DNA of 64,000 nucleotides from positions 13,473,991 to 13,537,990 of the forward strand of contig CM067062.1 of NCBI GenBank assembly GCA_033980235.1. Reading direction: 5' to 3'. The notes beneath the pieces are model-generated. The model searched no databases. It worked only from the letters and a program-made list of their open reading frames with translations, and had not been told where the DNA came from. The DNA comes from Diadema setosum (taxonomy: Eukaryota; Echinodermata; Echinoidea; Diadematoida; Diadematidae). Positions 36,101-46,517 of the stretch are shown here, piece by piece. The position numbers were made by a program, and so were the translations under genes. Every line of letters starts with the position of its first letter. Position 1 is the first letter of the stretch.

Positions 36101-36394
36101 TTTCTCCAGTTCTAGTTCCCTTGCTTTTTCTCTCTCCTTGATTTCCAATTTAGCAAGCTCAAGCCGTGTTTGATCAGAAATTTGAGCTTGAGCTAGAGTG
36201 TCAATTTCTTCTTTGAGCTCCATGTGACCAGCTACCAAGTCAAGAATCTCTGCCTTTCTTACACCTTGTGGAACATCAACATTTAAATGCTGTGCAATGG
36301 CAGTCAAATCACATTTGCGTAACCTTTGCAAATCTTTGAGGGACAAATCCGTCCTCTGAACAAATGCCTGAACATCCATTGTACTGATTGACAT
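33143..36394 (-). CDS. Gag-protease-integrase polyprotein of the Gmr1-like element
   Basis: An uninterrupted frame of 1083 residues from the first ATG (MSISTMDVQ; a second ATG is five codons later). Visible in order: a K/E/R-rich coiled coil (about 60-165); a capsid-like region (about 190-350, SLNWPQEFWSLLLQSVFVGK) resembling the gag part from which vertebrate SCAN domains are thought to derive; a CCHC knuckle (about 405-420, CFHCNKTGHVKSQC); an aspartic protease DTGAS (about 493); an integrase HHCC module (about 734-773); a D,D-35-E core (VDCVGPLP about 803, SDQGSNF about 864, GALERYHQ about 900); and a GPY-like C-terminal block (FSGPYCVKKK). It ends at MCHVIMLKECYDR, the place where Gmr1 elements normally continue into reverse transcriptase. 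No frameshift or internal stop. Gag-Pol would be made as one frame. Confidence 0.9.
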   Translation of the reverse strand: MSISTMDVQAFVQRTDLSLKDLQRLRKCDLTAIAQHLNVDVPQGVRKAEILDLVAGHMELKEEIDTLAQAQISDQTRLELAKLEIKEREKARELELEKEKMRLEMEREQRAREMEMKEREKEREREREREKEQKELEMKKLEIEEKKIEREMEQQLRLREMELAHAQTVGNRERAPSEFDLAKNIRLVPKFEENRVDAYFVSFEKVANSLNWPQEFWSLLLQSVFVGKAADVYSSLSEEQSCDYATVKKAVLNAYELVPEAYRHKFRNSYRKPGQTHVEFAREKEMMCDRWYRSLKVDQDFDNLREVVLLEEFKKSVAFSVRSHLDDHKVTSLHKAALMADEYELTHRNDNRPPFRNFSGNKRDKNQLSNPKNAGSEKGTSSETSSAPKPQSDKGSSTSANVIKCFHCNKTGHVKSQCWKLQNKTKKDMGFVMSKSVLPENSVPFSETQAIESRSPKFKDRTKQVDESYRSFLFDGEVTPCTSGEAGKPVVILRDTGASQSLMVDGGMAFPPDSAVNAKVLIQTVDGSYMSVPLYRVDLKCDLVSGPVTVGVVPELPMVGIDFLLGNDLAGDKVVASPVVSDKPVVVAETEQLQEEFPGIFPDCVVTRSQARRAVQDDADSVDVEENSGVWLAETFFKDLNDGVALLGSEANSDGLFSKSSLVEAQQADSELKGLSQTACSEAEAEKVPECYYVKDGILMRKWRPPHRPADEDWTVVRQVVVPPCYRGEILRIAHELPVGGHLGVRKTKDRIMRHFYWPGLNVDVAEFCKTCHTCQVAGKPQHSVKPAPLIPIPAFEEPFSRVLVDCVGPLPRTRTGHKYLLTIMDMSTRFPEAIPLRNITAKTVVDALVQFFTRYGLPKEVQSDQGSNFMSGIFQEVMYRLGVKQLKSSACHPQSQGALERYHQTLKTMIRAFCEEYPEDWDKGIPFLLFATRDSPNESTGFSPFELVYGHEVRGPLKLIKEKFMTEDDEVHLLDYVSKFRERLSKACEVAREHLKVSQDSMKRKADKNAKARTFKPGDKVLVLLPIQGEPMKAKFSGPYCVKKKLNDVNYVVSTPDRCKEQRMCHVIMLKECYDRKSVGVT

Positions 36395-36510
36395 TGTCAC
36401 ATGTATTACACACAATGTACAATTGAACAATCAACTCACTGGTATTTTGTCTGTACCAATATTCTGGATTCCGGAACGTTCCAAATTCTAAGTTTTGGCT
36501 TTAAATTCAC

Positions 36511-36528
36511 TTCCCGGACAAGCCCCCA
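36511..36528 (-). other. primer binding site, tRNA-Pro type
   Basis: Four bases inside the 5' LTR the element strand reads TGGGGGCTTGTCCGGGAA. This differs at two positions from the tRNA-Pro primer binding site of murine leukaemia virus (as I recall it). A proline tRNA is therefore the likely reverse-transcription primer. Confidence 0.75.
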
Positions 36529-36532
36529 ATTT

Positions 36533-37681
36533 TGTTACGACCAAAATCACTCTGAGAATGATCGCACAAAAGAAACAATCAACTAATGTTCAGGCGGTTT
36601 ATTAACAGTGATATTGTGGGTACAGACTCGTAATCAGTTTTCACATCAGTACAATAATGATCAATAGAAACAGTTACAAATCAGTAATGAAATCACTTAC
36701 ACTTAGTACATGCAATATCCCTGGAAATGTCCAAATACGATGCTCGATGCACAAAGGAATGATCCACGATGCACCGATGAATGATACCTTCGACGTAAAT
36801 CCAGAGGTGCAGGTTGCATTAGTCCACAGTTAAATCCGGGGTAAAATCCACGATAGATGTCCACAGTATAATGTTCACAGCTAAACGTGTAAAATCCAGA
36901 CGTTATGACGACCACGTCCAGTTGATGCGTTGAATAATGATTCACTTTATAATGTCCAGCAAAGAATCCAGCCCGTCACAGCTTTGCCATAACAATGTCC
37001 GTTGACACTAAAATATGGAGTCTATCTCCAATGTAGGCAAATTAATTCTCTGCAGGCAAAATGTCTCCCAGGCCTTATCTCCACAAACACAGTTTGTATA
37101 GCAGGTCAGCAGGTAACACAGGACTGACTATAACAAGTCGCTTCAGAGCCAGAAGTGACGTAACTCTCAGAGCAGAGGTGTTGGGTACTCTGCCTACTGC
37201 AGAATTTCTCCAGCTTATATACTATCCATTCACCCCTTTCTAGTACATTCTGTAGTTTTCTCCAACCTGGGGCTACATACCTGAACATATTAGCAAGTCC
37301 AAATTCCAGGAATCCTGGATGACTCACTTCCTAATATGTGCATAACATCATTGCCAAAATTAACTACCAATCACATTGGGCTACAAGGGCAGTGCCTCAC
37401 TCAGCCAGCACTTCCTAGAATTTTCTGGAATGGGTCAAATCATTCTAGATTGAGTGAGCTATAATGTATTTCCTGTCACATGCATACATGTACTGTAGCT
37501 ACATTGTATACCACATAGAAAATTCTCCACTGATCTAGTCAGCCTGTATGTACTACATCTATATCATATAGAATGTTCTCCATTAATCTGGTCACCCTGT
37601 GTACATACAATGTGCACATTAAAACAACCATGCACACAACCTTGATACATGTACATATAACTACTTGTGTGTACATTTGTG

Positions 37682-37684
<3 letters not shown>
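36533..37684 (-). repeat. 5' LTR of the gypsy element
   Basis: 1152 bp. On the element strand a TATA-like box lies at about 37213-37221 (TATATAAGC) and an AATAAA near the 3' end (about 36598-36603, AATAAACCGCC). The near identity with the 3' LTR indicates a recent insertion. Confidence 0.95.
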
Positions 37685-37736
<52 letters not shown>

Positions 37737-37742
37737 TATTTA
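37685..37742. repeat. (AT)n microsatellite, right of the gypsy insertion
   Basis: Continuation of the AT run that ends at 31662. Confidence 0.95.
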
Positions 37743-39423
37743 CACGTATGTTGTTATGATAACATACACTGATGATAGAATGTTCTGAATACTAGCACAA
37801 TTTTTAAGTTCAGTTCAGCTCAGTTCATTTTCGTCTTTCCATTTTTTAACCAATTCATAAACAGGTAGGAATACAAAATACAAAATTGAACCACGTCTTT
37901 TGATTGCAGCAAATTGAAATATAAAACATACTGAACAAAATGTTAATGGTCATATCATCATGGTATCAAAGGTGTCTCAAAAAGGAACAGATATAATGAT
38001 GGGGCCTACATAACAGTTAACTTGTATGTAGAACAGTCGTAAGCCGGTGTGGAATTATCACGGAGATCAGATATGAATGTCTTGACCAACTTAATTTATT
38101 CACTGATTAACTGATATCGACCACATGTTGCTTGGACATATCAGTTGAATGCCGGGAATTCGTACATTTTCCTGATGTGTGAAAATGTGTTACTCATCGA
38201 ACAGTGCTTATAAAACAAGGTACACAAAACGTGGATTGTACCGTTGGATTGTAGTTTATATTAGTGTGAAAATAAAACGATATGTAAGATTACCGCTATG
38301 CAATATATATGGAGCGACAAAGATCAGCTGCCACACCCCAGAGACTATAGTAAATGGCAAGGAAGATTAATAACGATAAATATTTTAAGGATTATGAGCT
38401 GAGAGTCAACTCCAACGCATGGAAGAATGTTTGATTGCAAGAGACTGAGAATACAAAAGAGTCTTGTTAAGTGGCTGGTATAAGAGTGTATCCACTAGAG
38501 CTGAGTAATACTTGTTTTTGTTTGCGTTTGAAGGAGAATAAGGACAATGATTCTTGAGGGCGGTCATTCCAGTACAGTATCTGGGTTTAGGATTTATTGT
38601 TTTCTCTGCGAGTGGATAGGACTGAAGGAATTACGGTTTCTTCTGAACATGTGAAGAAAAACAAGTGCGTTGATAGTTTTACTTTGTACATTAAAATTCG
38701 GAGATTATCATAGAATAAATCCGAGATTTTCAAGATTCTGTCTTGGTTGAAAACCGGTTTGTATGAGATAAATATTCAGCGTGATGGTTGATCCGTTAAT
38801 CTTAAAACACGTTTTGGATACGAAAAAGAGAATATAGTAATAAATCAAATAAATGAATAGTATTTTATCATCCTTATTATTATTACTATTACTATTATAC
38901 CATCACCAATGTATCACGGGATAAAAGTAATTCTATAGTTATGATAATGATTATTGTTACTATTGCTGTTAATACCTATCACAGAATGCAAAAAAAAAAA
39001 CACAAATAGACTAAAATTCTTCTTCCTGGAAAAAAATAAATAAATAAAAAGATATACAATATTATGTTAGGTGGTATACAGAGACAAAGTACCAGAAATA
39101 TTCCTTGGGTGAATAATATTTGCCAAAATTGTGATAGGCAAGGTTTATATTTAAAGGGGGAAAAAAATAGATTGATTTCCATGTCGGAAACGGTAAACCC
39201 AGTTTGTATGACGTGGAACATTCTGACAGACAAGGACAGATAATCATCAGTTTTATGGACGTGTTTCATTGTGCGTCGATCTGGCATCTCACCATAACAG
39301 GCCTATAGGCCTATCGCCATGTATTCATATATCATTATTTTCAATACAGAATGATTTGTGATATCATGCTATATGCATGCATGAATCCCGGCCCTGTATA
39401 ATGTGTAATACTATGTGTTATGA

Positions 39424-39477
<54 letters not shown>

Positions 39478-40420
39478 TGTGTGTGTGTTTTAGCATGTGT
39501 GTACTTACGTGTGTGGGTGTGTTATCCGTAAAAGACTAGTAGGGGCCTATTATGTGCGTATAATGTGCTTGACGAAGTGTTCATCATATTCGCTTCAAAG
39601 TTATGGAACAATCGACACAAGGAATAACGAATCAAATTTTCATTTGAAAAAATAAATCATTAGTTGTATGTACCGTTATTATTCTTTCAAATGAATTTTA
39701 GTATAGGACTAAACAAACTATCTAATTTGATAACAATGGGTATTCATGATTAGTTACAATCTCTTGTGCAATGAATCGGAAATGTCGTCAAGGTGCTTTT
39801 TAGAATCGTGTCATGGTCAGGAGTATTTATTCTCCAACACAACAGAACATTTTATAGTGAGGCACGACCCGCCCCAACTATAGAAGGGTGCTGTCGTTTG
39901 AGTTCCTGCGTGAGGAAAGCGAACAGGACAGCATCCGTAATTTTCTTACTTCAGCTTCCACGGTTTGGTTGGGCGTTCGCCCAACTTTATCACCACATTC
40001 TGCACCGACTCCTTCCGCCAATAAACCTCATTTATGACATGATATCAACCGCAATACCACAGTTTTCTATAGCCCACTGCCCTGAAACAAAGACACAGTG
40101 CATGACATCAGTGAATTCCCTCTCAAGTTCAATCTGCCATAATACAGCTGATGTCTACTCGTGTATTCCTCACACCCACGACATTCCCTCCGTCCCTTAA
40201 TGGATAAAGGGGCAAGTAACACTCATTTCATCTGTTCATAGATAATGCGTCATAAGTAGATTTGTTGAATTCATTGATTATGGCTTATTGTCATTATGGT
40301 AATAATTTTCATAGAATAGCCGAAGTGTAATAATGGATGATATTTTGATTTTGTGTAGTGTAGTTTTAAGTTGATACAAATTTGTATGTTAATTTTGGAT
40401 ATATCGAGTGTGTTTTCTTC
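37743..40420. other. intergenic sequence, no gene seen
   Basis: AT-rich, with a (GT)n microsatellite at about 39424-39490. The longest frame (39793-40200, plus strand, 135 residues) has Cys/His-rich but featureless composition and I do not recognise it. I take it as chance. Confidence 0.4.
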
Positions 40421-40585
40421 TGGACCCCAGAACAGCTCCACCATGAGGGTGGAACTGAGTAGGGCCATCCAGCTGCAGTTTCATGTACTTTTGTGGTAAT
40501 TTCTTTATATTATTCAACAAGAAGTGATGTACATATTTTATCTTGCGGAAATAAACTCAATCAATCAATCAATCAATCAATCAAC

Positions 40586-40637
<52 letters not shown>
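40421..40637 (+). repeat. non-LTR retroelement 3' tail with (TCAA)n
   Basis: The stretch ends in GGAAATAAACTCAATCAATC and about 18 further TCAA units. A unique sequence running into a short-unit microsatellite tail is typical of CR1/L2-like LINE 3' ends. A similar but shorter tail (AATAAATTGAATTGAATTG) is at about 60878-60894. Confidence 0.5.
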
Positions 40638-40639
<2 letters not shown>

Positions 40640-40829
40640 TCGGAATCGAACTGTCCCGAGTGTCAGGACGCATAAAATATTATTATGAATACAAATAGGT
40701 CAACAACCGAGGTATCATCGTAAATCACAGCAAATCGACCTCCGAAAATGACGTATCAAAGAGTGGAATATAAAGCAGCAAAACACCTAACAAGTTCCAC
40801 GCTTAAAGTGGAAAATGTTGGTTTGTTAA

Positions 40830-41247
40830 TTAAAGGGATGGTTCAGTTTCGGTTGAGCTGTTTATGGGGCTTGAGGTTTCCAATGTTTTTTATAATAATT
40901 TTTTAAGATAATGAGAAACCTCTCAAGAAATACGGAAAAGAACAAAGTTCTAAGAGGAATACAAAATTCATTTGATGAACATTCGTGTAGAAATGACTGA
41001 GATTTCGACAAAACAAAGCAATCCTGATAAAAGGTAGGGACCAACCATTTTTTAAGATCCGCGCTTTGTTTTACTTTGTATCTCAGCCATTTAAAAACCA
41101 ATTTTCATAAAAAATAATACTTGAATAACATCCTCTTAGAATTAGTTATTGTATGCTCTTTAACATTTCTCACAGTGGTTTCTAAGTATATCTCGCAAAA
41201 AGTTAAAAGCCAATTTAACCGTCAACCAATACATATCATCCCTTTAA
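40830..41247. mobile_element. MITE family 3, copy 2
   Basis: Runs TTAAAGGGATGGTTCAG to ATCATCCCTTTAA with the family's inverted inner arms (GACTGAGATTTCG against GTATCTCAGCC). Sequence is diverged from 22010-22404. Confidence 0.75.
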
Positions 41248-41815
41248 TGCTTAATTCGTGGAAAGAAAAAAAAAAACCACAGCAATAATATTACATTCTT
41301 CAAGAAATGTGTTGGTGCATGCATGTACACCATCAAGCAACCACGCCGCATTATGGACTATTAATAAGGTGCATAGTTTCGTGCCTCGTTTATAGTAGTT
41401 GAAATCCCTATCCATCCATTCCCCAAATACGTAAACGGCACAAAAACGGAGGGTATAGTGTTTTTGTTTCGTTTTTTGTTATGTTGTTGTTGTTGGGGTT
41501 TTTTTTTGTGTGTGTGTGTGTTTTTACAATCCATATATTATATCACTGCATGGAGTCATTGGCGTGTATAGTTTCTTGTATCACGAAGCACATGTGAATG
41601 CAACCTTTCTTTCAACCATGGCTGTCCGGTTAATTAATGACACTTCGGCTGGCACAAAATATCACTATGACAACTCTACATGTCTTATACATTGCACAGT
41701 TGCATATTAGTTGAGTTGATATCCGTTATTCCGAAGGTTTGTAAATCAGTGCACGGAAACTATATACAATTGTGTCTGGTTAAGAGTTCATTTATCCAAT
41801 TGAAGACCTGAATAT
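41248..41815. other. intergenic sequence, no gene seen
   Basis: A T/G-rich patch lies at 41460-41525. Nothing else recognised. Confidence 0.35.
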
Positions 41816-43255
41816 AAAAACGACCCAAGTCTATATAATTTTTGGCTAAATTCAGTTTGACATGGGAAATTGTAGCTAATAAACGGACCCATGCATCATC
41901 TTGTACATAAAATGGTAAACCCTAATTACCCCCAGAAGTGCCTAAAATGAATGAGTGAAATCTTGTATGAATGTAAGAATGACCCATTTCAAGTCAGGAC
42001 CCTGTTTTATGAAGACCTAAAATTGATTTTATATTTCTATCATAAGTCTATGGTAGCCTGTGTGGTGACAGAGGGAATTTACAATCGATTATCATCCTTT
42101 GATAAAACAGAGCCCTCCAGGACTTGTGTCATTCACATTCATATTATATAGCGCCCTCTCTCATTACTCCTTGTCCAGGCCTATACACAAAATGTACATG
42201 ACTTGTTGGAAAGTGATGTAAGGTTGGGGGGGGGGGGGGAGGAATGAGATGTAACGGAAGCTATAAGTAACAGCAAAAGGCATCAGAGCAGTGGAGGAAA
42301 GGTACAAAAATTACAAAGGAACTAAGTTTCTGTCATTAATATTTTGATTGATAGAAGTATCATGTGGAATGCCAGTCAGTGTAAGGCCGATATGATCTGA
42401 ATTTAGGAGTTACTAGAAATGTAGCAATCAAGGCATTTTAGAAGATGGGGAAAGTAGCGAAATGAGAGCATTTTACCTGACAAATGGCCAAAAAGATTTA
42501 GAGAATCAAGGTCTCTTAATGCGTATGAAAAAAAAAAAAACTCTATGAAGATACATTCCTGCACTGCATAGACATGGGGGAAATGGTGACAGTTAGAATT
42601 CAAGCTTGACCAATGTTTTGTCCCTTGACCTTGAGCATGTGCGCCCACAAGTTGATGGACACAGCTCTATCCACTCATTCATACCATGTGCAAAGTTTCA
42701 AGTGGATACAGTACCTTTAGAGGCTCACTCCTTCCATCGTCAAGATATTATCGCCTATAGAGACAGAAAGAAGTTACATTGTATTTCCCCTCATTTAACA
42801 CATGCACAATGTAGCTCCGTGCATACACAAATAAATGCACACACAAAGATACACACACGTCATGATGAATTAATTAGTATCGTGATGAGGGACATTGTGC
42901 TATGGTAGGCAACTATATTGTTGAAGGCCATACGGACGAGTGTAGTGAGCTGGGAAAAATAACATAACTCTCTTAAATATTCCATTTGCCATACTATCAA
43001 TATAGCAGGCTCCCTGTACTATCATTCAAAGAACGACAAAAGTCCATAATTCAGAAAACGACCCAAGTCCATTCAATAAAATGACCTCTTCACAATGATA
43101 GCCTAATTATGATAATAATATATTATGTAATAATTTTGTATTTACACTGTTGCCTTCCCATCATAGTTAAATGGAATATTATTGGACAAATACAAAAGAT
43201 ATGAAGTTTATTTAGTTTACTCGAAATGACCTACCATGGATTTGGGTCGTTTTTA
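41816..43255. mobile_element. element G: TIR element with CGACCCAAGTC words
   Basis: AAAAACGACCCAAGTCTAT at 41816-41834 is inverted at 43237-43255 (AAAAACGACCCAAATCCAT). Words of the same kind recur inside: ACGACAAAAGTCCATAA at about 43032 and ACGACCCAAGTCCATT at about 43058. There is a looser ACGGACCCATGCATC at about 41883 and an AATGACCCATTTCAAGTC at about 41979. No coding capacity recognised. The arrangement repeats that of elements A-D on a smaller scale. Confidence 0.55.
42590..42780 (+). repeat. possible dispersed-repeat fragment inside element G
   Basis: Words such as CCTTGACCTTGAGCATGTGC and GCAAAGTTTCAAGTGGATAC recall protein-gene-free dispersed repeats with FTTTCA-type spacing near 1290 and 50165, but the match is weak. 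Boundaries are guesses. Confidence 0.25.
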
Positions 43256-43286
43256 GATTCTGATACTCAATTTTTATTGTAGGCCT

Positions 43287-43335
43287 GTTAATCCGAATGT
43301 CCGTTTCCCCGCATATGGATTATATTCGGATTAAC
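43287..43335. repeat. hairpin with 12-bp perfect arms
   Basis: GTTAATCCGAAT (43287-43298) and ATTCGGATTAAC (43324-43335) are exact reverse complements, 25 bases apart. Confidence 0.85.
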
Positions 43336-43499
43336 AAAAGGCGATTTTATCATTTTCTTTTCCATTTTAGTAACAAAAATTGACGAACCTTCAGTTTCTG
43401 GCAGCTTCTTTGGATATCTCAAACACTGTGGGAATCAAAAGTTACTAACAATACAATCTTTTCAATTATTCACCATCAAATCTTTAATCATAAGGCCTA

Positions 43500-43780
43500 C
43501 TCATGGGAATTTCAATTTTGGCGGACATCTTGAATTATTACTATCTCAAAAGAGAGTTGGTTGTGCATCATCCTGGTTGAAGGTTCGGATTCAGTACGCC
43601 CGAAATATACAAAAACAACCACTATAATATAACGAAATATAAATGAATTTCTGATTTTCGAGGCCACTTTGGCGGCCATCTTAATATCTCAAAATCCTCA
43701 AGGATGCAAGAGTTCCGACTATGCAGATTCAGATTCAGCATCCTCGAAATAGGTCAAACCCGTCAAAAACATTGGGCGGA
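43500..43780. repeat. degenerate tandem dimer (GGCGGCCATCTT type)
   Basis: Two similar units: one with TTTTGGCGGACATCTTGAAT, ATCTCAAAA, GGTTCGGATTCAG and CGAAATA; the next with CTTTGGCGGCCATCTTAATA, ATCTCAAAA, GATTCAGATTCAG and CGAAATA. Period is roughly 150 bp. Confidence 0.6.
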
Positions 43781-44099
43781 CGGTAAAACAAGGTTGTGTT
43801 GTTTAATATGTTGCTCCATGGTTCAGCCTCTGGCACCCAGACGAGTAGTGTAGTAAAGTACCTCCTTGGTACTATATAGCAAGGCCTTGTACAGGAGATG
43901 CTATAATACATTTTTGAAACGGAAAAACTTTAGACAGTAACAATGCATAGGGAAGGGTTCCCCTCGTACTGCGCGCCGAGATCCAGGGGGACGTATCACA
44001 GTGTAGTATGGTGTTTGTGCGTTCAACTAAAATATAGTTCCCTGAAAAAATGTCACAAATAATCATTAACGTGATATTTTCACCATGAAATAACGATAT

Positions 44100-44464
44100 T
44101 TATTCAATGATATGATTTCTATTATCCAACATATAGCCTGTGCTATTCCTGATCTTCAGTATTAAAGAAACGTATGACTGCCACTTCGATGTCCTCATAA
44201 GTGCGTTCGTAGAATTAGTGCGCCACTGCCGTAGTAACTTTCTAACGCAGTGGAACCTGAAATTCATACAATTTTCTATAATTTACCGTTGATTTTGCAC
44301 CCTGCGAGGAAAATTCTCACGGAATACGAGGAGGGGAAATTTAGCGAGTCGTAGCTCGTCGATATGAGGGCTTGATCTTTGACGTGTCTTCAAAATCATA
44401 CGTTCTCCTGACAGCTTTGGGTCGTGTACGTGAATGTAAAACGCTGGTTGCACCGGTATTGAAC
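44100..44464 (+). promoter_or_regulatory. ATXN2: probable ataxin-2 5' UTR / promoter region
   Basis: CpG-containing, moderately GC-rich sequence directly upstream of the ataxin-2 start. No TATA box at a convincing place. A transcription start cannot be fixed. Confidence 0.35.
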
Positions 44465-44514
44465 ATGAGTACTAGGCGACCCAGAGAGCGACCGATAAAA
44501 TCAGGGACCGGCAG
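44465..44514 (+). CDS. ATXN2: ataxin-2, coding exon 1
   Basis: An ATG at 44465 opens 16 codons plus two bases (MSTRRPRERPIKSGTG) up to a consensus donor (GGCAG|GTAAGT). The split AG joins the A at 59580 as an Arg codon and the phase holds through three further exons. This is a short basic N-terminus; vertebrate ataxin-2 has a much longer one with the polyglutamine tract, which is not present here. The local sequence 44200-44510 is more CpG-rich than the surroundings. The ATG is chosen because it is the nearest to the donor; I did not establish an upstream in-frame stop. Confidence 0.7.
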
Positions 44515-45019
44515 GTAAGTAAAATACCCCGTAGAATGGCAGATATTCTGTTGGCAAGTGCGGAAGTGCTACATTGTGATTCTATGAATGATTAAGTACC
44601 TTATGAGACATACAGTTTGCTGCTGTATTTGTTGTATCTCCGAAAGTGCGTGTGTATTGTATTTGTAAACATGGACGATCTACCACACAAAATGACATGT
44701 ATGGGTCAGCATGCGTGTGACGACACTCGGGGTTCTCTGTAATGCACGATATATGCCATTCATTCATACCGTGCCATTGAGTGTGAGCATGCAACGTCCT
44801 ATGAAGTATCACTGTACGGTACGCGCCCAGCCATTGGCGTTGACAGTGCTGCATGCATGCAGTAGGCCGATAAGTCTAGACATCTAGTATGCAAAGCTTT
44901 GGAGCTCTTACCTGTAGTTTTGTAGATGTGGCTTGCCACATGATATTTTGTGATGCATGTGTATTGGGACTGGCTGGGCTCCTGGTCAGGCTGGAAGAGT
45001 AAGACCGTCAGTTTTCGGC

Positions 45020-45765
45020 CCGCCCTCAAAATCCGGACACTTGCCTATCACTTATCACAAGCCAGCAAATTCTGCTGTCACAACACACGCATATCACATC
45101 GTTTCACATACTGGTACACTCGTTGTTCACCACAGGAAAGTGCCTGAGTCACCTCCAAAAATCAATCTAAAATCCCAAATTTTGCCGTCAAAAAAGCAGA
45201 ATCGCCGCAAACTTTTCCAAAACACGCGCAAATTAGGTTCCCTCTAAAGAATCAGAATCACCGAAAAAGCGCTAAAAAAAATAAAAATTACGCCGTGCTG
45301 TTGTGAGATTTTTCGCTTATCGCAAGCTCAGGGTGTGATGGTATCCTCAAAAACACAGAAGAAAAACTAAAATCTCCATGCGTGCAGATACAGTGAATAA
45401 ATGTACAGAGGCTGAATGCAAGTGCAGAGTCACCAAAATTCGGACACGAACGGGCACCGCAACGTCCTCGATGCAACCTTGCGCCAACAAGGTTATGGCG
45501 CATGCTCATTTTTCAGCGGCCTTGTATGTGTATTGACATTGCGCATGTGTCCGATTTTTGGAGAGGCTGTCCGAATTTCAGGGAATTGACAAGGTGATAA
45601 TATTTGGGGATTTTGTGAAATTTTATGTTTAACAAAATCAATATTGGGAAAAAGTAGGTTGATATATGTAACAAACATTATTATAGAAATAATTTTGTAG
45701 AGTACTATTTGAGTTGAACAAATATTGCAAAAAAGCTTAAGTGTCTGAAAATTGGGGGTTTTACT
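45020..45765. repeat. region with AAAATTCGGACAC words in both orientations
   Basis: Related words: AAAATCCGGACACTTG (45029), AAAATTCGGACACG (45436), TGTCCGATTTTTGG (45548), CTGTCCGAATTTCAG (45568) and AAGTGTCTGAAAATTG (45739). The outermost two are inverted and may be element ends. Boundaries uncertain. Confidence 0.4.
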
Positions 45766-46411
45766 CTAGATCCTGTTTTCAAAATGTTGCCAATCCATTG
45801 CATTGGTTTAGGCCAGGGGACACACAGAGTTTTGACCTGAAAATGACTGCAGTCTAATTGGTATTTGGTTACAGAATTATATTCTCACATGTTTCACCTT
45901 CTCTACAATGTCATTTCACTGCAATTTTGGCCCTTGATCTAGTTAGAATCCCTCTCTTAATAATAAAATCATTGCAATAAACACTGCTGTGCACAGAGTG
46001 CATGCAGAAGTTATGAATGCTAGTTTGAGATTCGCTCACTTCTCATCGTATGCATATGGGCGTATGTCTGTCGGAGGAGCATGTTCAGCTGAAATTGGCC
46101 AGCTGATGGAATGAATTGTCACTAACAGAGTAACTTTGCATGTGATCAGAATCAAACACAAAGTCTCATTTGATATTTGTATGCGAAATCAAACGTCTTT
46201 TCAGCAGAAGACTTGCATTTCATCGCAAATTTTTGTACGGTTTGAGGTCTTGAGTTTGATTTTTCAAGTTGTTGCAACTGGTTGGGCCCAGGCCAAGAGC
46301 ATTCCTGCTTTCCACCAGAGTGGCTGACTTCAGCAGATGATATGTGTGCACTAAGCGTATGTGCATTTGTATCGGGGAGTAGTGAGCTTCACAAAATAAA
46401 CCCCCAAAATA

Positions 46412-46429
46412 CACACACACACACAAACT

Positions 46430-46461
<32 letters not shown>

Positions 46462-46517
46462 CTCACACACACTCTCTCTCTCACTCACACACACACACAC
46501 ACACATACACATACACA
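46412..46517. repeat. (CA)n/(CT)n compound microsatellite
   Basis: Alternating CACACA and CTCTCT blocks. Confidence 0.95.

Larger units (their letters stand above)
31663..37684 (-). mobile_element. Gmr1-like Ty3/gypsy retrotransposon lacking RT and RNase H
   Basis: A complete LTR-to-LTR copy on the minus strand, 6022 bp. The LTRs are 1152 bp each with TG..CA ends. Next to the 5' LTR is a tRNA-Pro-type primer binding site, next to the 3' LTR a G-rich polypurine tract. The one long frame (36394-33143) gives gag, zinc knuckle, aspartic protease and integrase. In Gmr1-type elements integrase precedes reverse transcriptase. Here the frame ends just after the integrase C-terminal block, and only 328 bp separate it from the 3' LTR, so RT and RNase H are absent. 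Flanks are ATAT on both sides, but the target is a TA microsatellite, so the duplication length is ambiguous. Confidence 0.9.

Noticed and set aside
39793..40200. 135-residue open frame on the plus strand
   Set aside because: Third-longest uninterrupted frame in the window, but no recognisable domain, no convincing splice sites or codon pattern, and it sits in repeat-rich intergenic DNA. Probably chance.
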